NCBI GenBank assembly: GCA_040752895.1
Contig: JBFMHN010000001.1
Location: 289,213-353,212, forward strand
Source: Pseudomonadota bacterium
GTDB lineage: Bacteria; Pseudomonadota; Alphaproteobacteria; GCA-2746255
Reading direction: 5' to 3'
DNA length: 64,000 nt
In this document: positions 38,599 to 46,907 of the stretch, in pieces
Layout: every line of letters starts with the position of its first letter
How positions within the stretch are numbered: position 1 is the stretch's first letter
Position numbers and translations under genes: made by a program
The notes under the pieces: generated by a model
The model's database searches: none
What the model saw: only the letters and a program-made list of their open reading frames with translations
Told to the model about the DNA's origin: nothing

Positions 38599-39905
38599 AC
38601 GACCACGCCGATGGCGTCGAGGATCGAGGTGATCAACGGCGCGCTGGCCGTGGCCGGATCGAGGCGGAAGCGGCTGAGCAGGAAGGGCAGGGACATGCCG
38701 ATGATGCTGCCGGCCAGGACGACGATCACCATGGTGAGCGCCACAACCAGGGCGATCTCCGGCGTTGCCCGGAAAACCCCGATCGGCGCGACGGCCACCG
38801 CCATGGTCAGGCCTAAGCCCAAGGCCACCAGCAGTTCGCGGCCAAGCATCCGTCCCCAGTCCCGGAGCACGACATCGCCCGTCGCCAGCGCGCGAACCAT
38901 CAAGGTCGCTGTCTGGGAGCCCGCGTTGCCGCCGCTGCCGATCAGAAGGGGCAGGAAGAACACCAGCCCCACATAGGCGACGATGGTGTTCTCGAAATAG
39001 GCAATCCCCGCACCCGAGAACAGGTTCCCGAACACCAGGAGCGTCAGCCACATTACGCGCTTGCGGTAAAGCAGGCCGACATTCGCGTCCCGGACGCTCT
39101 GGTCCAGCTTGCCCACGGTGCCGACCTTGTAAAAGTCTTCCGTCGCCTCTTCCTGCAGGGTATCGAGGGCGTCGTCGTGGGTGACGATGCCGACCAGCCG
39201 GCCATCGCCGTCCACAACCGGAAGGGCTAGCACGTCGTAACGGGCGATCTTGTTGGCGACCTCCTCCTGGTCTTCGTTCACGCCGACGGCCAAGGTCTCG
39301 CGCTCCATGAGGTCGGCGATCTTGGTTTCCGGCGCCGCGAGAATGAGGTTCTGAAGACGGACCGATCCAATCAGCCGCCGGCCGGGATCCATGACGTAGG
39401 TGCGGTAGATCGTCTCCTTGTCCGGTGCCTCCCGGCGCAGCGCCTCCAGAGCCTGGCGCGCGGTCAGCTCGGGCAGGAGCGTCGCGTAATCGGAAGTCAT
39501 GATGGCGCCGGCGGTTCCTTCTTCGTAGGCCACGAGTCGCCGTATATCTTCCCGCTCGGCCTGGGCGAGGGCGGGCAGAAGGGTTTCCTGCTGGTCCGGA
39601 GAAAGACGGTTGAAGAGGTCGGCCCGATCGTCCGCATCCATCTCGGTGACGATCTCGGCCAATTGGCGGCGGTCGAGGGAACGCGCCAGCGCCATCTGCG
39701 GTTCGGGCCGCAGATAGCCGAACACCTCGGCGCGGCGCGCAAGGGGAACCGAAAGCAAGAGATCGCGCGCCGTCTCTGGCGGCGTTTCTTCCAGAAACGC
39801 GGCCAGATCGACCGGGTGGGCGGTTTCCACGAAGGCACGGACGGCCTCGGGATTGTCCCGGTCGAGAAGCTCGATCGGATCCTTGGTGCGAATCTCTTCC
39901 GTCAT
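38562..39905 (-). CDS. mgtE: magnesium transporter MgtE
   Basis: MgtE (447 residues) is a Mg2+ channel gated by its own cytoplasmic domain. The N-terminal helical superhelix (about residues 20-130, LAAFLEETPPETARDLLLSV) is followed by two CBS domains (about 138-255, with VMDPGRRLIGSV and VVDGDGRLVGIVTHDD). Five membrane helices follow, with the pore-lining GSGGNAGSQTATLMVRALA motif. The start is taken at ATG 39905, eleven codons inside the open frame, where family similarity begins. No M-box-like leader could be recognised by eye in the 170 bp upstream. Its end overlaps the cytochrome c gene. Confidence 0.95.
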   Translation of the reverse strand: MTEEIRTKDPIELLDRDNPEAVRAFVETAHPVDLAAFLEETPPETARDLLLSVPLARRAEVFGYLRPEPQMALARSLDRRQLAEIVTEMDADDRADLFNRLSPDQQETLLPALAQAEREDIRRLVAYEEGTAGAIMTSDYATLLPELTARQALEALRREAPDKETIYRTYVMDPGRRLIGSVRLQNLILAAPETKIADLMERETLAVGVNEDQEEVANKIARYDVLALPVVDGDGRLVGIVTHDDALDTLQEEATEDFYKVGTVGKLDQSVRDANVGLLYRKRVMWLTLLVFGNLFSGAGIAYFENTIVAYVGLVFFLPLLIGSGGNAGSQTATLMVRALATGDVVLRDWGRMLGRELLVALGLGLTMAVAVAPIGVFRATPEIALVVALTMVIVVLAGSIIGMSLPFLLSRFRLDPATASAPLITSILDAIGVVVYFTVAGFFLFP

Positions 39906-40077
39906 GGTCCGCCTCCTTCGTGGGCTGCCGAAGCGCAACAGCCGGAAGCGGACCCCTGGGCGAAACCCTATGGGTCCTTATCTAGACCGGCCTGCCGAAC
40001 CTGGCAGCGGGCGGAAGCCCGCGCTTCCGTCATGCTTGGTTTTATTGCTTCTTCCGCAAGGGGACTGTCCCCCGCCG

Positions 40078-40374
40078 TCAGGTTCCCTGGACGCCGATGC
40101 GTTGACCGGCTTTCTCGATATCGTCGCGCGTGAAGGCGCGCATCGTGATGAAAGAGCCAAAGCCGTTCATTCGGTACCAGATCGAGAAGGCGAGCATCGC
40201 CTCTTCGTCCTTCGCTTCAAGGAAGCCGACGAAATCGTATGGCCCCTGGACGTAGTTCGAGTATTCCATCCTGATGCCCAGTTTTTCGAACTGTTCATAG
40301 ACGGTCTTCGTCCGATCGAGCTGTTTTCCGATCCAGTCGGGGCTGTGCTTTCCAAGCATGACGTATCTCGGCAT
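40078..40374 (-). CDS. GYD-domain protein, copy 1
   Basis: A 98-residue single-domain protein from the ATG at 40374, which follows GGGAAAGGAAG. It starts MPRYVMLGKHSPDW and contains NYVQGPYDFVGFLEAKDEEAMLAFSIWYR, the core of the GYD family (small alpha/beta-barrel-like proteins named after a Gly-Tyr-Asp motif; here GPYDF). GYD proteins have no settled function. It is similar along its whole length to the neighbouring gene at 40400-40699, so the two arose by tandem duplication. There are 25 bp between them, on the same strand. Confidence 0.8.
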   Translation of the reverse strand: MPRYVMLGKHSPDWIGKQLDRTKTVYEQFEKLGIRMEYSNYVQGPYDFVGFLEAKDEEAMLAFSIWYRMNGFGSFITMRAFTRDDIEKAGQRIGVQGT

Positions 40375-40399
40375 GGCCGCTTCCTTTCCCCGTGGCGGG

Positions 40400-40699
40400 T
40401 TATTTCGTTTCCTGAACGCCGATGCGCCTTCCAATCGCCTCGAATTGGGGGCGCTGGAAAACCGGCAACGTCATCATCTCGCCGAAGCCGCTCTTCTTGT
40501 ACCAGATCGAGAGCGCAAGCATGGTCTCGGCATCCGGCGCCTCGGCGACGTCGGCGAAGTCGAAGGGGCCTTGTGTGTAATTCGAGGACAAAATCTTGAT
40601 GCCAAGCTTGGCAACTTGGGCGGCGACGATATTCGACCGTTCCGGCTGGCGGGACAGCCATTCCGAATTATGGGTGCCTAGAAGGACATATCGCAGCAT
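40400..40699 (-). CDS. GYD-domain protein, copy 2
   Basis: A 99-residue paralogue of the downstream gene. It starts MLRYVLLGTHNSEW and has NYTQGPFDFADVAEAPDAETMLALSIWYK, then FQRPQFEAIGRRIGVQ matching the C-terminus of copy 1. The GYD tyrosine is phenylalanine here (GPFDF). It is the first of the pair in transcription order; a 124-codon secreted-protein frame ends 20 bp upstream on the same strand, so the three may be an operon. No function is known. Confidence 0.8.
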   Translation of the reverse strand: MLRYVLLGTHNSEWLSRQPERSNIVAAQVAKLGIKILSSNYTQGPFDFADVAEAPDAETMLALSIWYKKSGFGEMMTLPVFQRPQFEAIGRRIGVQETK

Positions 40700-40719
40700 G
40701 TTTTTTCCTCAATCTCCGT

Positions 40720-41064
40720 TTACTTTTCTGGAACTTCTTGTTTTTTCGGAACTTCACGCGGGCCCGAGTGCGGCCTCATGAAGTTTGGGATGTCGTACTG
40801 AGCCTTGTCGGTATGCAGCGGGGTGCAGGGGACTGCTTGGCCGACGTTCGGATCGAAGCAAAGCGTTGCCTGGGCCGGCTCTTTCGGCGCCGACGGATCG
40901 GCGGTTTGGGCTGGGACGTTGACGGCGGCGTCTTGGGCTGGCGTCCTCGGGCTTGCGTTTGGCGAATCCGCGTAGGCGAGGGGTGCGATCAAGAGGGCCG
41001 CGCCAAGGCTCAACGCCAGCGCCATTCGGGAAGATGGCCGGATTCTCGTCGTTTCCTTCCGCAT
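40720..41064 (-). CDS. small secreted protein, unknown
   Basis: About 114 residues from the ATG at 41064; an ATG at 41076 and a TTG at 41094 are also in frame. A basic N-terminus precedes a signal peptide (MALALSLGAALLIAPLAYA, cleavage after ALAYA-type residues). The mature part is Pro/Ala-rich and has two cysteines (LCFDPNVGQAVPC) that could form one disulfide, then a hydrophilic tail with lysine and glutamate. No family recognised. It may be co-transcribed with the two GYD genes. Confidence 0.6.
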   Translation of the reverse strand: MRKETTRIRPSSRMALALSLGAALLIAPLAYADSPNASPRTPAQDAAVNVPAQTADPSAPKEPAQATLCFDPNVGQAVPCTPLHTDKAQYDIPNFMRPHSGPREVPKKQEVPEK

Positions 41065-41201
41065 TCTTCGCACCATACGAGATTTAGGCTTCAAAATAGC
41101 AAACCATCCTTCTTTAATGAAGAGGCTTTGGCCGACATCTTAAGCTTTTCGGTTTTTATGGCGGGCCTATATTTTGGATCATGGAAAGGAAAAAACCAGA
41201 G

Positions 41202-41351
41202 ATGTCTGGAAAGACCATGCCGGAAAAACACCGCCGCAACCCAGTCGCCAAGAAGCTTCAAAGCCGCCGATACCGTCCAAAGGTTGCCGCGGATCGGACA
41301 AAATACAGCCGGAAGCGGAGACACAAGAAGCAGGAAGAAAATTCGAAATAG
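41202..41351 (+). CDS. small basic protein, ArfA-like ribosome rescue factor candidate
   Basis: A 49-codon frame (a second in-frame ATG at 41181 would add seven codons) encodes a strongly basic protein. Its core, from NPVAKKLQSRRYRPKV to KYSRKRRHKK (residues 13-43), resembles the conserved N-terminal region of ArfA, which helps release ribosomes stalled on broken messages. Compared with E. coli ArfA, the GKG turn is shortened and the hydrophobic C-terminus is missing. A TATATT box lies at 41168-41173. It stands alone on the plus strand between two minus-strand genes. The similarity is read by eye from a short motif, so the family is tentative; that it is a real gene is better supported than its name. 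Confidence 0.5.
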   Translation: MSGKTMPEKHRRNPVAKKLQSRRYRPKVAADRTKYSRKRRHKKQEENSK

Positions 41352-41424
41352 CACGTCGATCGTCCGCCGCGCCGCCTTTCTTCCGGCCCGGTTCCCCGTC
41401 TTGGGGAAGCGCGTATTCCCAAGC

Positions 41425-42456
41425 TTAGAGAGGCTTGCCGGCCAGACGTTCGATTTCGCGAATTCGTTCGACTCCCGAGTTCATTTCCGTCGTGATGAAC
41501 GCCGCCCGCTCCATGGGCCCGCCGGTCCCGGCGTTCGGAAAAAGTGCGCGCCAGGCGTTCATCTTCACGGTAAGCGCGCAGAGCGACCCGCCGATAACGG
41601 TGTGGCTGCTTTTGATGAGCGCTTCGACCTCGCGAAAACGTTTGCCCGTGATTTCCCGCCACATGCCCTTCGTTTGATGGTCAAATTCTTCAAAGCGGGT
41701 CGTCACCGCGCGCATGAGTTTGCGGATTGCCCGTTCGGTCTGATCGCAAGCGTGCTGCAAGGTGCTGTCGCTCTGGAATTGCCGTTGCTTCCGGACCTTC
41801 TCCATCGCGACCAGAAAATCCTCGACCGTCGGCTGGATTTGGCTCAGGCATTCGCGGAAGTACGAGAGGGAAAGAAAAATGTCGCTGTAATCTTCGAGAA
41901 AATCCGGCACCTCCGAAAGCGCGATGTCCAGTTTCTGCGCCATGACTTTCAGTTTCTCGCGGGCCCGTTCGACCGAAGGCTTGCGGAAAAGCAGAATGAC
42001 GTCCTGGTAGTTTTGAAACGCCATGTCGCCCTCGCCGTAGGTCTGTACGATCAGCGGGTGCGTGAAGGCGCGCATGTATTCCGTAAGTTCCTCTTTCTTC
42101 TTTTCCGAGAGCCTGAGTTCGGTGTAGTCCGTCACCGGAATGTTGCGCTCGCGAAAAAGGATTCGCAGGCTGTAGACGTCGTAACTGGGCAGGTCGGCCA
42201 GCCGGTTCAACAGGGCAAGGTCGGGATGGGCGGAGTCCGCCGGCCAGCCAAACGCCTTGGCAACCGATGCGATCGGGAGCTGACCGCTGCCGATGCGTTT
42301 TCCCTTGTAGATTTCAACGACGCTTTGGAGGCGCACGTTCTTGATCAGCCGCGCGCCCCGTATGGCGGGCGTTTGGAAGGGAACCACCGAAAGAGGAAGG
42401 ATGAAAAGCGAATCCCGATCGAGGTCCGATGGAAGATTTGTATCTTGTTCCGGCAT
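41425..42456 (-). CDS. hypothetical protein, 343 residues
   Basis: A soluble protein with no recognised family. The first 60 residues (SLFILPLSVVPFQTPAIRGARLI) look like a strand-rich cap. Residues about 120-340 are long helices with heptad character (SVERAREKLKVMAQKLDIALSEV, TEIRxx-type arrays, MWREITGKRFREVEALI), ending in VERIREIERLAG. No signal peptide or membrane helix is seen. Codon use matches neighbouring chromosomal genes, so it looks native. It ends 73 bp past the small ArfA-like gene, on the opposite strand. No function is proposed. Confidence 0.8.
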   Translation of the reverse strand: MPEQDTNLPSDLDRDSLFILPLSVVPFQTPAIRGARLIKNVRLQSVVEIYKGKRIGSGQLPIASVAKAFGWPADSAHPDLALLNRLADLPSYDVYSLRILFRERNIPVTDYTELRLSEKKKEELTEYMRAFTHPLIVQTYGEGDMAFQNYQDVILLFRKPSVERAREKLKVMAQKLDIALSEVPDFLEDYSDIFLSLSYFRECLSQIQPTVEDFLVAMEKVRKQRQFQSDSTLQHACDQTERAIRKLMRAVTTRFEEFDHQTKGMWREITGKRFREVEALIKSSHTVIGGSLCALTVKMNAWRALFPNAGTGGPMERAAFITTEMNSGVERIREIERLAGKPL

Positions 42457-42570
42457 TCTGTGAAAATTCCGTAAGACCGAATGCGCGTGAAACGGTGAAC
42501 CGTCACGTGGTGGTGATAACGGCCTTCTAGATGGCGTTTGGCACTGGCTTCTAACTGGCGGAAATATCGC

Positions 42571-43101
42571 TTATTCCCTGCCGTCCTCTTTTTTTGATCG
42601 CCATTCGGCGACCGCTTGCCTGGCTTGTTCCATTTCTTCCGGTTGCAGCTGTTGGGCGATGATATCGCGGGTGGTCTCGGCCTGGGTCCGCCCATCGCTT
42701 TTTGGGAAGCTGTCGCTTGCAAGGCTCATCCACTTATAGGCCTCGATGAGGTCCCGCTCGACTCCCTCTCCCAGTTGGTACATGCGTCCCAAGTTCAGCT
42801 GCGCCGCCGGGTGTCCTTGTTCGGCGGCGCGCCGGAACCATTTCGCGGCCTTCGCTAAATCCTGGGGAGCGTCTTCCCCGTTCAGATAAACGAGGCCGAG
42901 GAACCACTGGGAACGCACGTCTCCTCGCTCCGCCGCGGGGAGCAGGGAGACTTCAATATTTTCACCGGCAAGTTCCGTGGGATCGCTTTCGAAAGACAGG
43001 CTCGGCCAGAACCCCATTTCAAAAAAACCCCATAAAAGAATGGCGCCAAGCGTGGCGATCAGGCCGATCAGGCCGGCTTTTTGCAGCGAGGAGCTATCCA
43101 T
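42571..43101 (-). CDS. Sel1-repeat protein with N-terminal membrane anchor
   Basis: 176 residues from the ATG at 43101 (GGGAAAG upstream). One membrane helix (about residues 8-30, GLIGLIATLGAILLWGFF) anchors a periplasmic domain. That domain has two Sel1-type TPR repeats (AAERGDVRSQWFLGLVYLNG and AAEQGHPAAQLNLGRMYQLGEGV) and a trailing YKWMSLAS unit. Sel1 repeats bind proteins or peptidoglycan-linked partners. The tail (QQLQPEEMEQARQAVAEW) resembles the end of the Sel1 protein at 44950-45558, so the two are paralogues. It is divergent from the SDR gene. Confidence 0.88.
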   Translation of the reverse strand: MDSSSLQKAGLIGLIATLGAILLWGFFEMGFWPSLSFESDPTELAGENIEVSLLPAAERGDVRSQWFLGLVYLNGEDAPQDLAKAAKWFRRAAEQGHPAAQLNLGRMYQLGEGVERDLIEAYKWMSLASDSFPKSDGRTQAETTRDIIAQQLQPEEMEQARQAVAEWRSKKEDGRE

Positions 43102-43226
43102 TTTCGTCTTTCCCAATTCTTCGTCCGACCGCAAGCCCCCGTTGGCCGGATTATGCTATCACAGCTTGTCCGGGGCCGTAACCGGCGAAGGCCGAAACCG
43201 AAGCGGGAAGCAAAGGGGGTTAAGGG

Positions 43227-43967
43227 ATGAAAATCCGGGGATCGATCGTGCTTGTCACTGGGGCGAACCAGGGCATCGGTCAGGCCTATGTCCGTTCGCT
43301 TCTAGCGGCCGGTGCCGCGCGGGTGTATGGGGCGGATGTGCGTCTGGACTGGCTGGAGGAAGCGGCAAAGGCGGAAGAGAAACGCCTTGTTCCCATTTGC
43401 CTCGATATCCGGGACGGGGAAAAAGTCGCGGCGACGGCGTCGCGCTGCAAGGACGTCAATCTTCTCATCAACAACGCCGCTATCACTCAGCACACCGGCC
43501 TTATCCGCGCCGCCTCGCTCGATCGCGCGCACGCCATCATGGACACCAATTATTTCGGCACTCTTCAAATGTGCCGTGCCTTCGCGCCCGTGCTGAAGGC
43601 GAACGGCGGCGGCATGATCGTGAACGTGCTTTCAATCGCGGCCCTTGCCCATATCCCGCGCGTCGGCCCCTACAGCGCCTCGAAAGCGGCTGAACTCTCC
43701 ATGACCCAAGGGGTGCGCGCCGAGCTTGCCGCCCAAGGTACAAAAGTGCTGGCGGTTCTGCCGGGCCCGGTGGATACCCCTATCTCCGCCCATCGGCCAC
43801 TGCCCAAAGCGCCACCTTCCGAGATCGCCGAAGCCACGCTCGGGGCGGTCGAGGCGGAACGCGAAGAACTTTACCCGGACGCCATTGCACGGGAAGTTTA
43901 CGAAAGCTTTCGGAAGGACCCGAAGGCGCTTGAGCGGCGCTTTGCCGCCCAGCTACCCGAGGCATGA
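43227..43967 (+). CDS. short-chain dehydrogenase/reductase
   Basis: This 246-residue Rossmann-fold enzyme has the cofactor motif TGANQGIG (residues 11-18), NNAAI as the structural NAG-type motif, and the catalytic Ser-Tyr-Lys as S (about 134), YSASK (about 149-153). An aspartate after strand 2 (GADVRLD) suggests NAD(H) preference, but this is inference. Family members oxidise or reduce alcohols and ketones; the substrate is unknown. Its stop overlaps the next gene, a quinone-reductase-like MDR, in ATGA, so they form an operon. Confidence 0.9.
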   Translation: MKIRGSIVLVTGANQGIGQAYVRSLLAAGAARVYGADVRLDWLEEAAKAEEKRLVPICLDIRDGEKVAATASRCKDVNLLINNAAITQHTGLIRAASLDRAHAIMDTNYFGTLQMCRAFAPVLKANGGGMIVNVLSIAALAHIPRVGPYSASKAAELSMTQGVRAELAAQGTKVLAVLPGPVDTPISAHRPLPKAPPSEIAEATLGAVEAEREELYPDAIAREVYESFRKDPKALERRFAAQLPEA

Positions 43968-44950
43968 ACGCGATGCGCGCCGCCTGGTACGAAACGAACG
44001 GCCCCGCCAGGGAAGTCCTGAAAGTCGGCGAACTGCCAACGCCAAGCCCGGCCCCCGGCGAGGTGCGGGTCCGCGTTCATGCCTCGGGCGTCAATCCCTA
44101 TGACGTCAAGGCGCGCAGCGGCCTTCGCCAGAAAATGACCGAGCCCCGGATCGTTCCCCATTGCGACGGAGCGGGCGTCATTGACGCGGTGGGCGAAGGG
44201 GTTTCGCAATCGCGCCTTGGCGAGCGGGTCTGGCTCTTCAACGCCCAATGGCAACGCGCCTTCGGAACGGCGGCCGAATGGGTCGCGCTTCCCGAGGCCC
44301 AGGCGGTGCCCCTTCACGAAGGGACGAGCTTTGCGGAAGGCGCCTGCCTTGGCATTCCTGCGATGACCGCCCACCGTTGCGTCTTTTCGGATGGCCTGGT
44401 GAACGGCCTGACGGTTTTGGTGACGGGTGGCGCCGGCGGCGTCGGCCGGTACGCCGTACAGTTTGCGAAGTGGGGGGGCGCAAGAGTGATCGCCACGGTG
44501 AGCGGCGCGGAAAAGGCAAAAATCGCCGAGGCGGCCGGGGCAGACCATGTGCTCAACTACCGAACGGAGGATATTGTCGGGCGGGTTGCCGACATCACGG
44601 GCGGCGGTGTCGACCGGATCGTCGACGTGGATTTCGGGGCCAACCTCGAAACCTCGTGCCGCGTCCTGAAGACGAACGGCGTCCTTGCGGCCTATGCCTC
44701 GATGGGGGCGCCGGAACCGAAAATACCCTTCTACCCCTTGATGTTCGGAAACGCGACCCTTCGCCTGGTTGCCGTTTTTCTGATCCCTTATGCCGCGAAA
44801 CGGCAAGCGGTCGCCGACATTTCCCGTTGTTGCGCGGAAGGGGTGCTTGCCCACCGGGTAAAACGGTTCCCGCTCGATCGGATCGTTGAGGCGCACGAGG
44901 CGGTGGAATCGGGGAGGGAACTCGAACACGTCGTGGTGGAAACAACGTGA
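43964..44950 (+). CDS. zinc-independent MDR, NADPH:quinone reductase-like
   Basis: The protein has 328 residues. Its GroES-like N-terminal domain contains PGEVRVRVHASGVNPYDVKAR, and a cofactor domain has VTGGAGGVGRYAVQFAKW (about residues 145-162). No zinc-binding cysteine set is seen, which places it with the QOR/zeta-crystallin type. NADPH is likely because no acidic residue follows the glycine motif's second strand (ATVSGAEK). It probably reduces quinones or enones. It overlaps the SDR by 4 bp and the next Sel1 gene in GTGATG. Confidence 0.9.
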   Translation: MNAMRAAWYETNGPAREVLKVGELPTPSPAPGEVRVRVHASGVNPYDVKARSGLRQKMTEPRIVPHCDGAGVIDAVGEGVSQSRLGERVWLFNAQWQRAFGTAAEWVALPEAQAVPLHEGTSFAEGACLGIPAMTAHRCVFSDGLVNGLTVLVTGGAGGVGRYAVQFAKWGGARVIATVSGAEKAKIAEAAGADHVLNYRTEDIVGRVADITGGGVDRIVDVDFGANLETSCRVLKTNGVLAAYASMGAPEPKIPFYPLMFGNATLRLVAVFLIPYAAKRQAVADISRCCAEGVLAHRVKRFPLDRIVEAHEAVESGRELEHVVVETT

Positions 44951-45558
44951 TGCGTCGCGGCTTAAGCGGCTTGTTTTTAACCGCGGTGCTGCTGATCGGG
45001 CCCGTGGCGCCGGCATCGGCCGATATTGCGGAGGCCTACGCTGCTTACAATCGGGGGGAGTTCAAAAAAGCCTTCGCGGAATTTAGCGCCCTTGCCGAGA
45101 AGGGAAACTCCATTGCTCAAGCCAATCTTGGTTTCATGTACTACCGCGGCCAAGGCGTCGAGCAGAACTACGCCGAGGCTATCAAATGGTATCGGCGTGC
45201 CGCCGAGCGGGGCCGTTCCTGGGCTCAGTACAACCTCGCCGTGATCTACCATTTTGGCGAAGCCAACACCCCGGCCGATATTGCCGAAGCCGTGAAATGG
45301 TATCGCCTGGCTGCCGCGCAGGGCGACCCGGATGCCCGTTTCAACCTGGGCGGGCTTTACGAATTGGGTCAGGGTGTCGACCGTGATCTGGTGCTGGCCT
45401 ATATGTGGTATGCGCTTTCGGTGGCGGTTTCTTTGCCCGGCGCAGATCAGGATGCGGCGGTTGAGAGCCGCGACGCCGTGGCGAAACAGCTGTCGCCGGC
45501 CGACCTAGAGCAGGCGAAAAAGCTTGTCACAGAATGGAAGCCGGCAAGCGCACCATGA
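44950..45558 (+). CDS. secreted Sel1-repeat protein
   Basis: 202 residues from ATG 44950 (TGATG junction; a GTG one codon earlier is possible). It has a signal peptide (residues 1-24, ending APASA) and three to four Sel1 repeats: ALAEKGNSIAQANLGFMYYRGQGV, AAERGRSWAQYNLAVIYHFGE and AAAQGDPDARFNLGGLYELGQGV. A conserved tail AKQLSPADLEQAKKLVTEW closes the protein. The protein should be periplasmic. Third in an operon with SDR and MDR genes, though a functional link is not obvious. Related in its tail to the Sel1 protein at 42571-43101. Confidence 0.9.
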   Translation: MRRGLSGLFLTAVLLIGPVAPASADIAEAYAAYNRGEFKKAFAEFSALAEKGNSIAQANLGFMYYRGQGVEQNYAEAIKWYRRAAERGRSWAQYNLAVIYHFGEANTPADIAEAVKWYRLAAAQGDPDARFNLGGLYELGQGVDRDLVLAYMWYALSVAVSLPGADQDAAVESRDAVAKQLSPADLEQAKKLVTEWKPASAP

Positions 45559-45572
45559 CGGGCGCGCCCTTA

Positions 45573-46283
45573 TCAATGGCCTAAAGCCGTCAGTGCCACC
45601 GGGTAAATCTTGCGGGCCCATAGCTGGTGCATATGCTCCGACAGTGCTTTTCTGTCTTCGGTCAGCAACGAAAGGTCATGGGCTGCCATCCGCGACAGGT
45701 TTGTCACGCTGACATAACGCACGCCGGTTTGGTGGCTTACTTCATCGTTAATTTCGTTGAAACGGTTGATTTTTTGTCTGACGGATTCACGATCCGCCAG
45801 GTCATTTGCTTGAATAGCGGTCCAATCCGGTATGGAAAGCACGATCACGTGAGCCGGGTCGCCCTCGACAAGGGAAATGGCTTTTATCAGAAGATTGGAA
45901 AACTTTACACGGTAGTCTTCCGCCGTCACCCCGGCAACGATGTCGGCCGCGCCAATCTGCAAGAGAACAAGATTGTAGGGATACTGGAACTCGGGGCGAT
46001 CGATTTCCGACACCAACCGTTCGGTTTTCATCCCTTCCTCGGCAAGATACTGTGGATCGCGGACCGAGAACCGCTCCTCTCGGAAAATGGTGACGACCTG
46101 CTGCGCCCAGCGTTGCGACGGGTTGATGGTCTTTGGTGCGGTATAGGCATCGCCCAAGACGAGAAAGCCGTATTCCGGCGGTGGCGGCGGCGATTTCGTG
46201 GCCTCGATCGAATCGCGAACGGCGAAATAGCCGAGAACAAGAACGGCAGCGAGAGCCAGGGCACGCAGAATTTTTTTGAGCAT
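45573..46283 (-). CDS. SGNH/GDSL-fold protein with catalytic serine replaced
   Basis: This 236-residue protein has an N-terminal anchor or uncleaved signal (about residues 4-22). The body reads like the SGNH hydrolase family that begins LGDSYT. Block I here is LGDAYT (44-48), so the nucleophile is Ala46. Block III, usually GxN, is GAAD (111-114). The C-terminal region SEHMHQLWARKI (215-226) matches the DxxH helix, but the aspartate is not obvious. The fold is supported by the spacing of these blocks and by RWAQQVV after block I. Loss of both Ser and Asn points to a binding protein, not an esterase. It converges with the Sel1 gene. Confidence 0.65.
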   Translation of the reverse strand: MLKKILRALALAAVLVLGYFAVRDSIEATKSPPPPPEYGFLVLGDAYTAPKTINPSQRWAQQVVTIFREERFSVRDPQYLAEEGMKTERLVSEIDRPEFQYPYNLVLLQIGAADIVAGVTAEDYRVKFSNLLIKAISLVEGDPAHVIVLSIPDWTAIQANDLADRESVRQKINRFNEINDEVSHQTGVRYVSVTNLSRMAAHDLSLLTEDRKALSEHMHQLWARKIYPVALTALGH

Positions 46284-46392
46284 AATAAAATTTCTTCGCC
46301 GATTCCTAGGCGCTTAACCGGACCGGACGCTTTCTCTTTCTGGAAAAGTATATAATAAAAAGTAGAATGGTCCCGGGAATTCAAGCGAAATG

Positions 46393-46710
46393 TTATGGTT
46401 TCAAAGCGCCCGCCGGTGGCGTTCCGCTCTGCGCCGCTGTGACTGGGGGGCGCTGGGGGGAGATGGCCTGCGGGTAGCATTCGACGTCGCCCAAGGTTCG
46501 GTAACAATAGGTTTCACCCACGGCCTCCGAGTAGCAGGCTGGCTGGCCGGCCAGCACACGGGTAGGGTCGCAGTTTTTGTAAACGGCGACGGGCTGACCG
46601 GCCGCGTCGGTCGTTTGCGTTTGCGTGACGGTGGGTTTGAATACGTGCGAACAGCCGGCAAGAACGAAGATGAGCGTTAGCGCGACGAGGCGTTTTATGG
46701 ACGCTGACAT
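46393..46710 (-). CDS. small lipoprotein, unknown
   Basis: 105 residues from ATG 46710. The signal peptide has lipobox VLAGC (about residues 16-20). The mature part holds four further cysteines: KNCDPTRVL, PACYSEAV, TYCYRTL and VECYPQ. These may form two disulfides. The C-terminus is proline-rich and unstructured. No family was recognised with certainty, though short four-cysteine lipoproteins of this form are common in alphaproteobacteria. It is divergent from the DUF502 gene. Confidence 0.75.
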   Translation of the reverse strand: MSASIKRLVALTLIFVLAGCSHVFKPTVTQTQTTDAAGQPVAVYKNCDPTRVLAGQPACYSEAVGETYCYRTLGDVECYPQAISPQRPPVTAAQSGTPPAGALKP

Positions 46711-46907
46711 GGCCGAACCTTGAAATCCGCGGTACTCCGGGTTTTTTAGCGCGTGAAAGGTCAAGAAAGCGTTAACCCACGGTGCCCGTTGGGGTGGGCC
46801 GCCAAACCTTTCCTGGAAGGATCGGTGTTTCTGGCGCGGCGCTGGTTGCGATATTTGGAAGAACCAAGCACATTAACTACAAGCGAGAACATGCGACTAG
46901 GAAGGCA

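Noticed and set aside
40007-40022. GCGGGC-GGAA-GCCCGC hairpin between mgtE and the GYD genes
   Set aside because: Perfect but short, with no U-run on either strand; may be chance in GC-rich spacer.
41091-41354. 87-codon minus-strand frame
   Set aside because: It overlaps the better-supported small basic gene on the other strand and has an unlikely composition.
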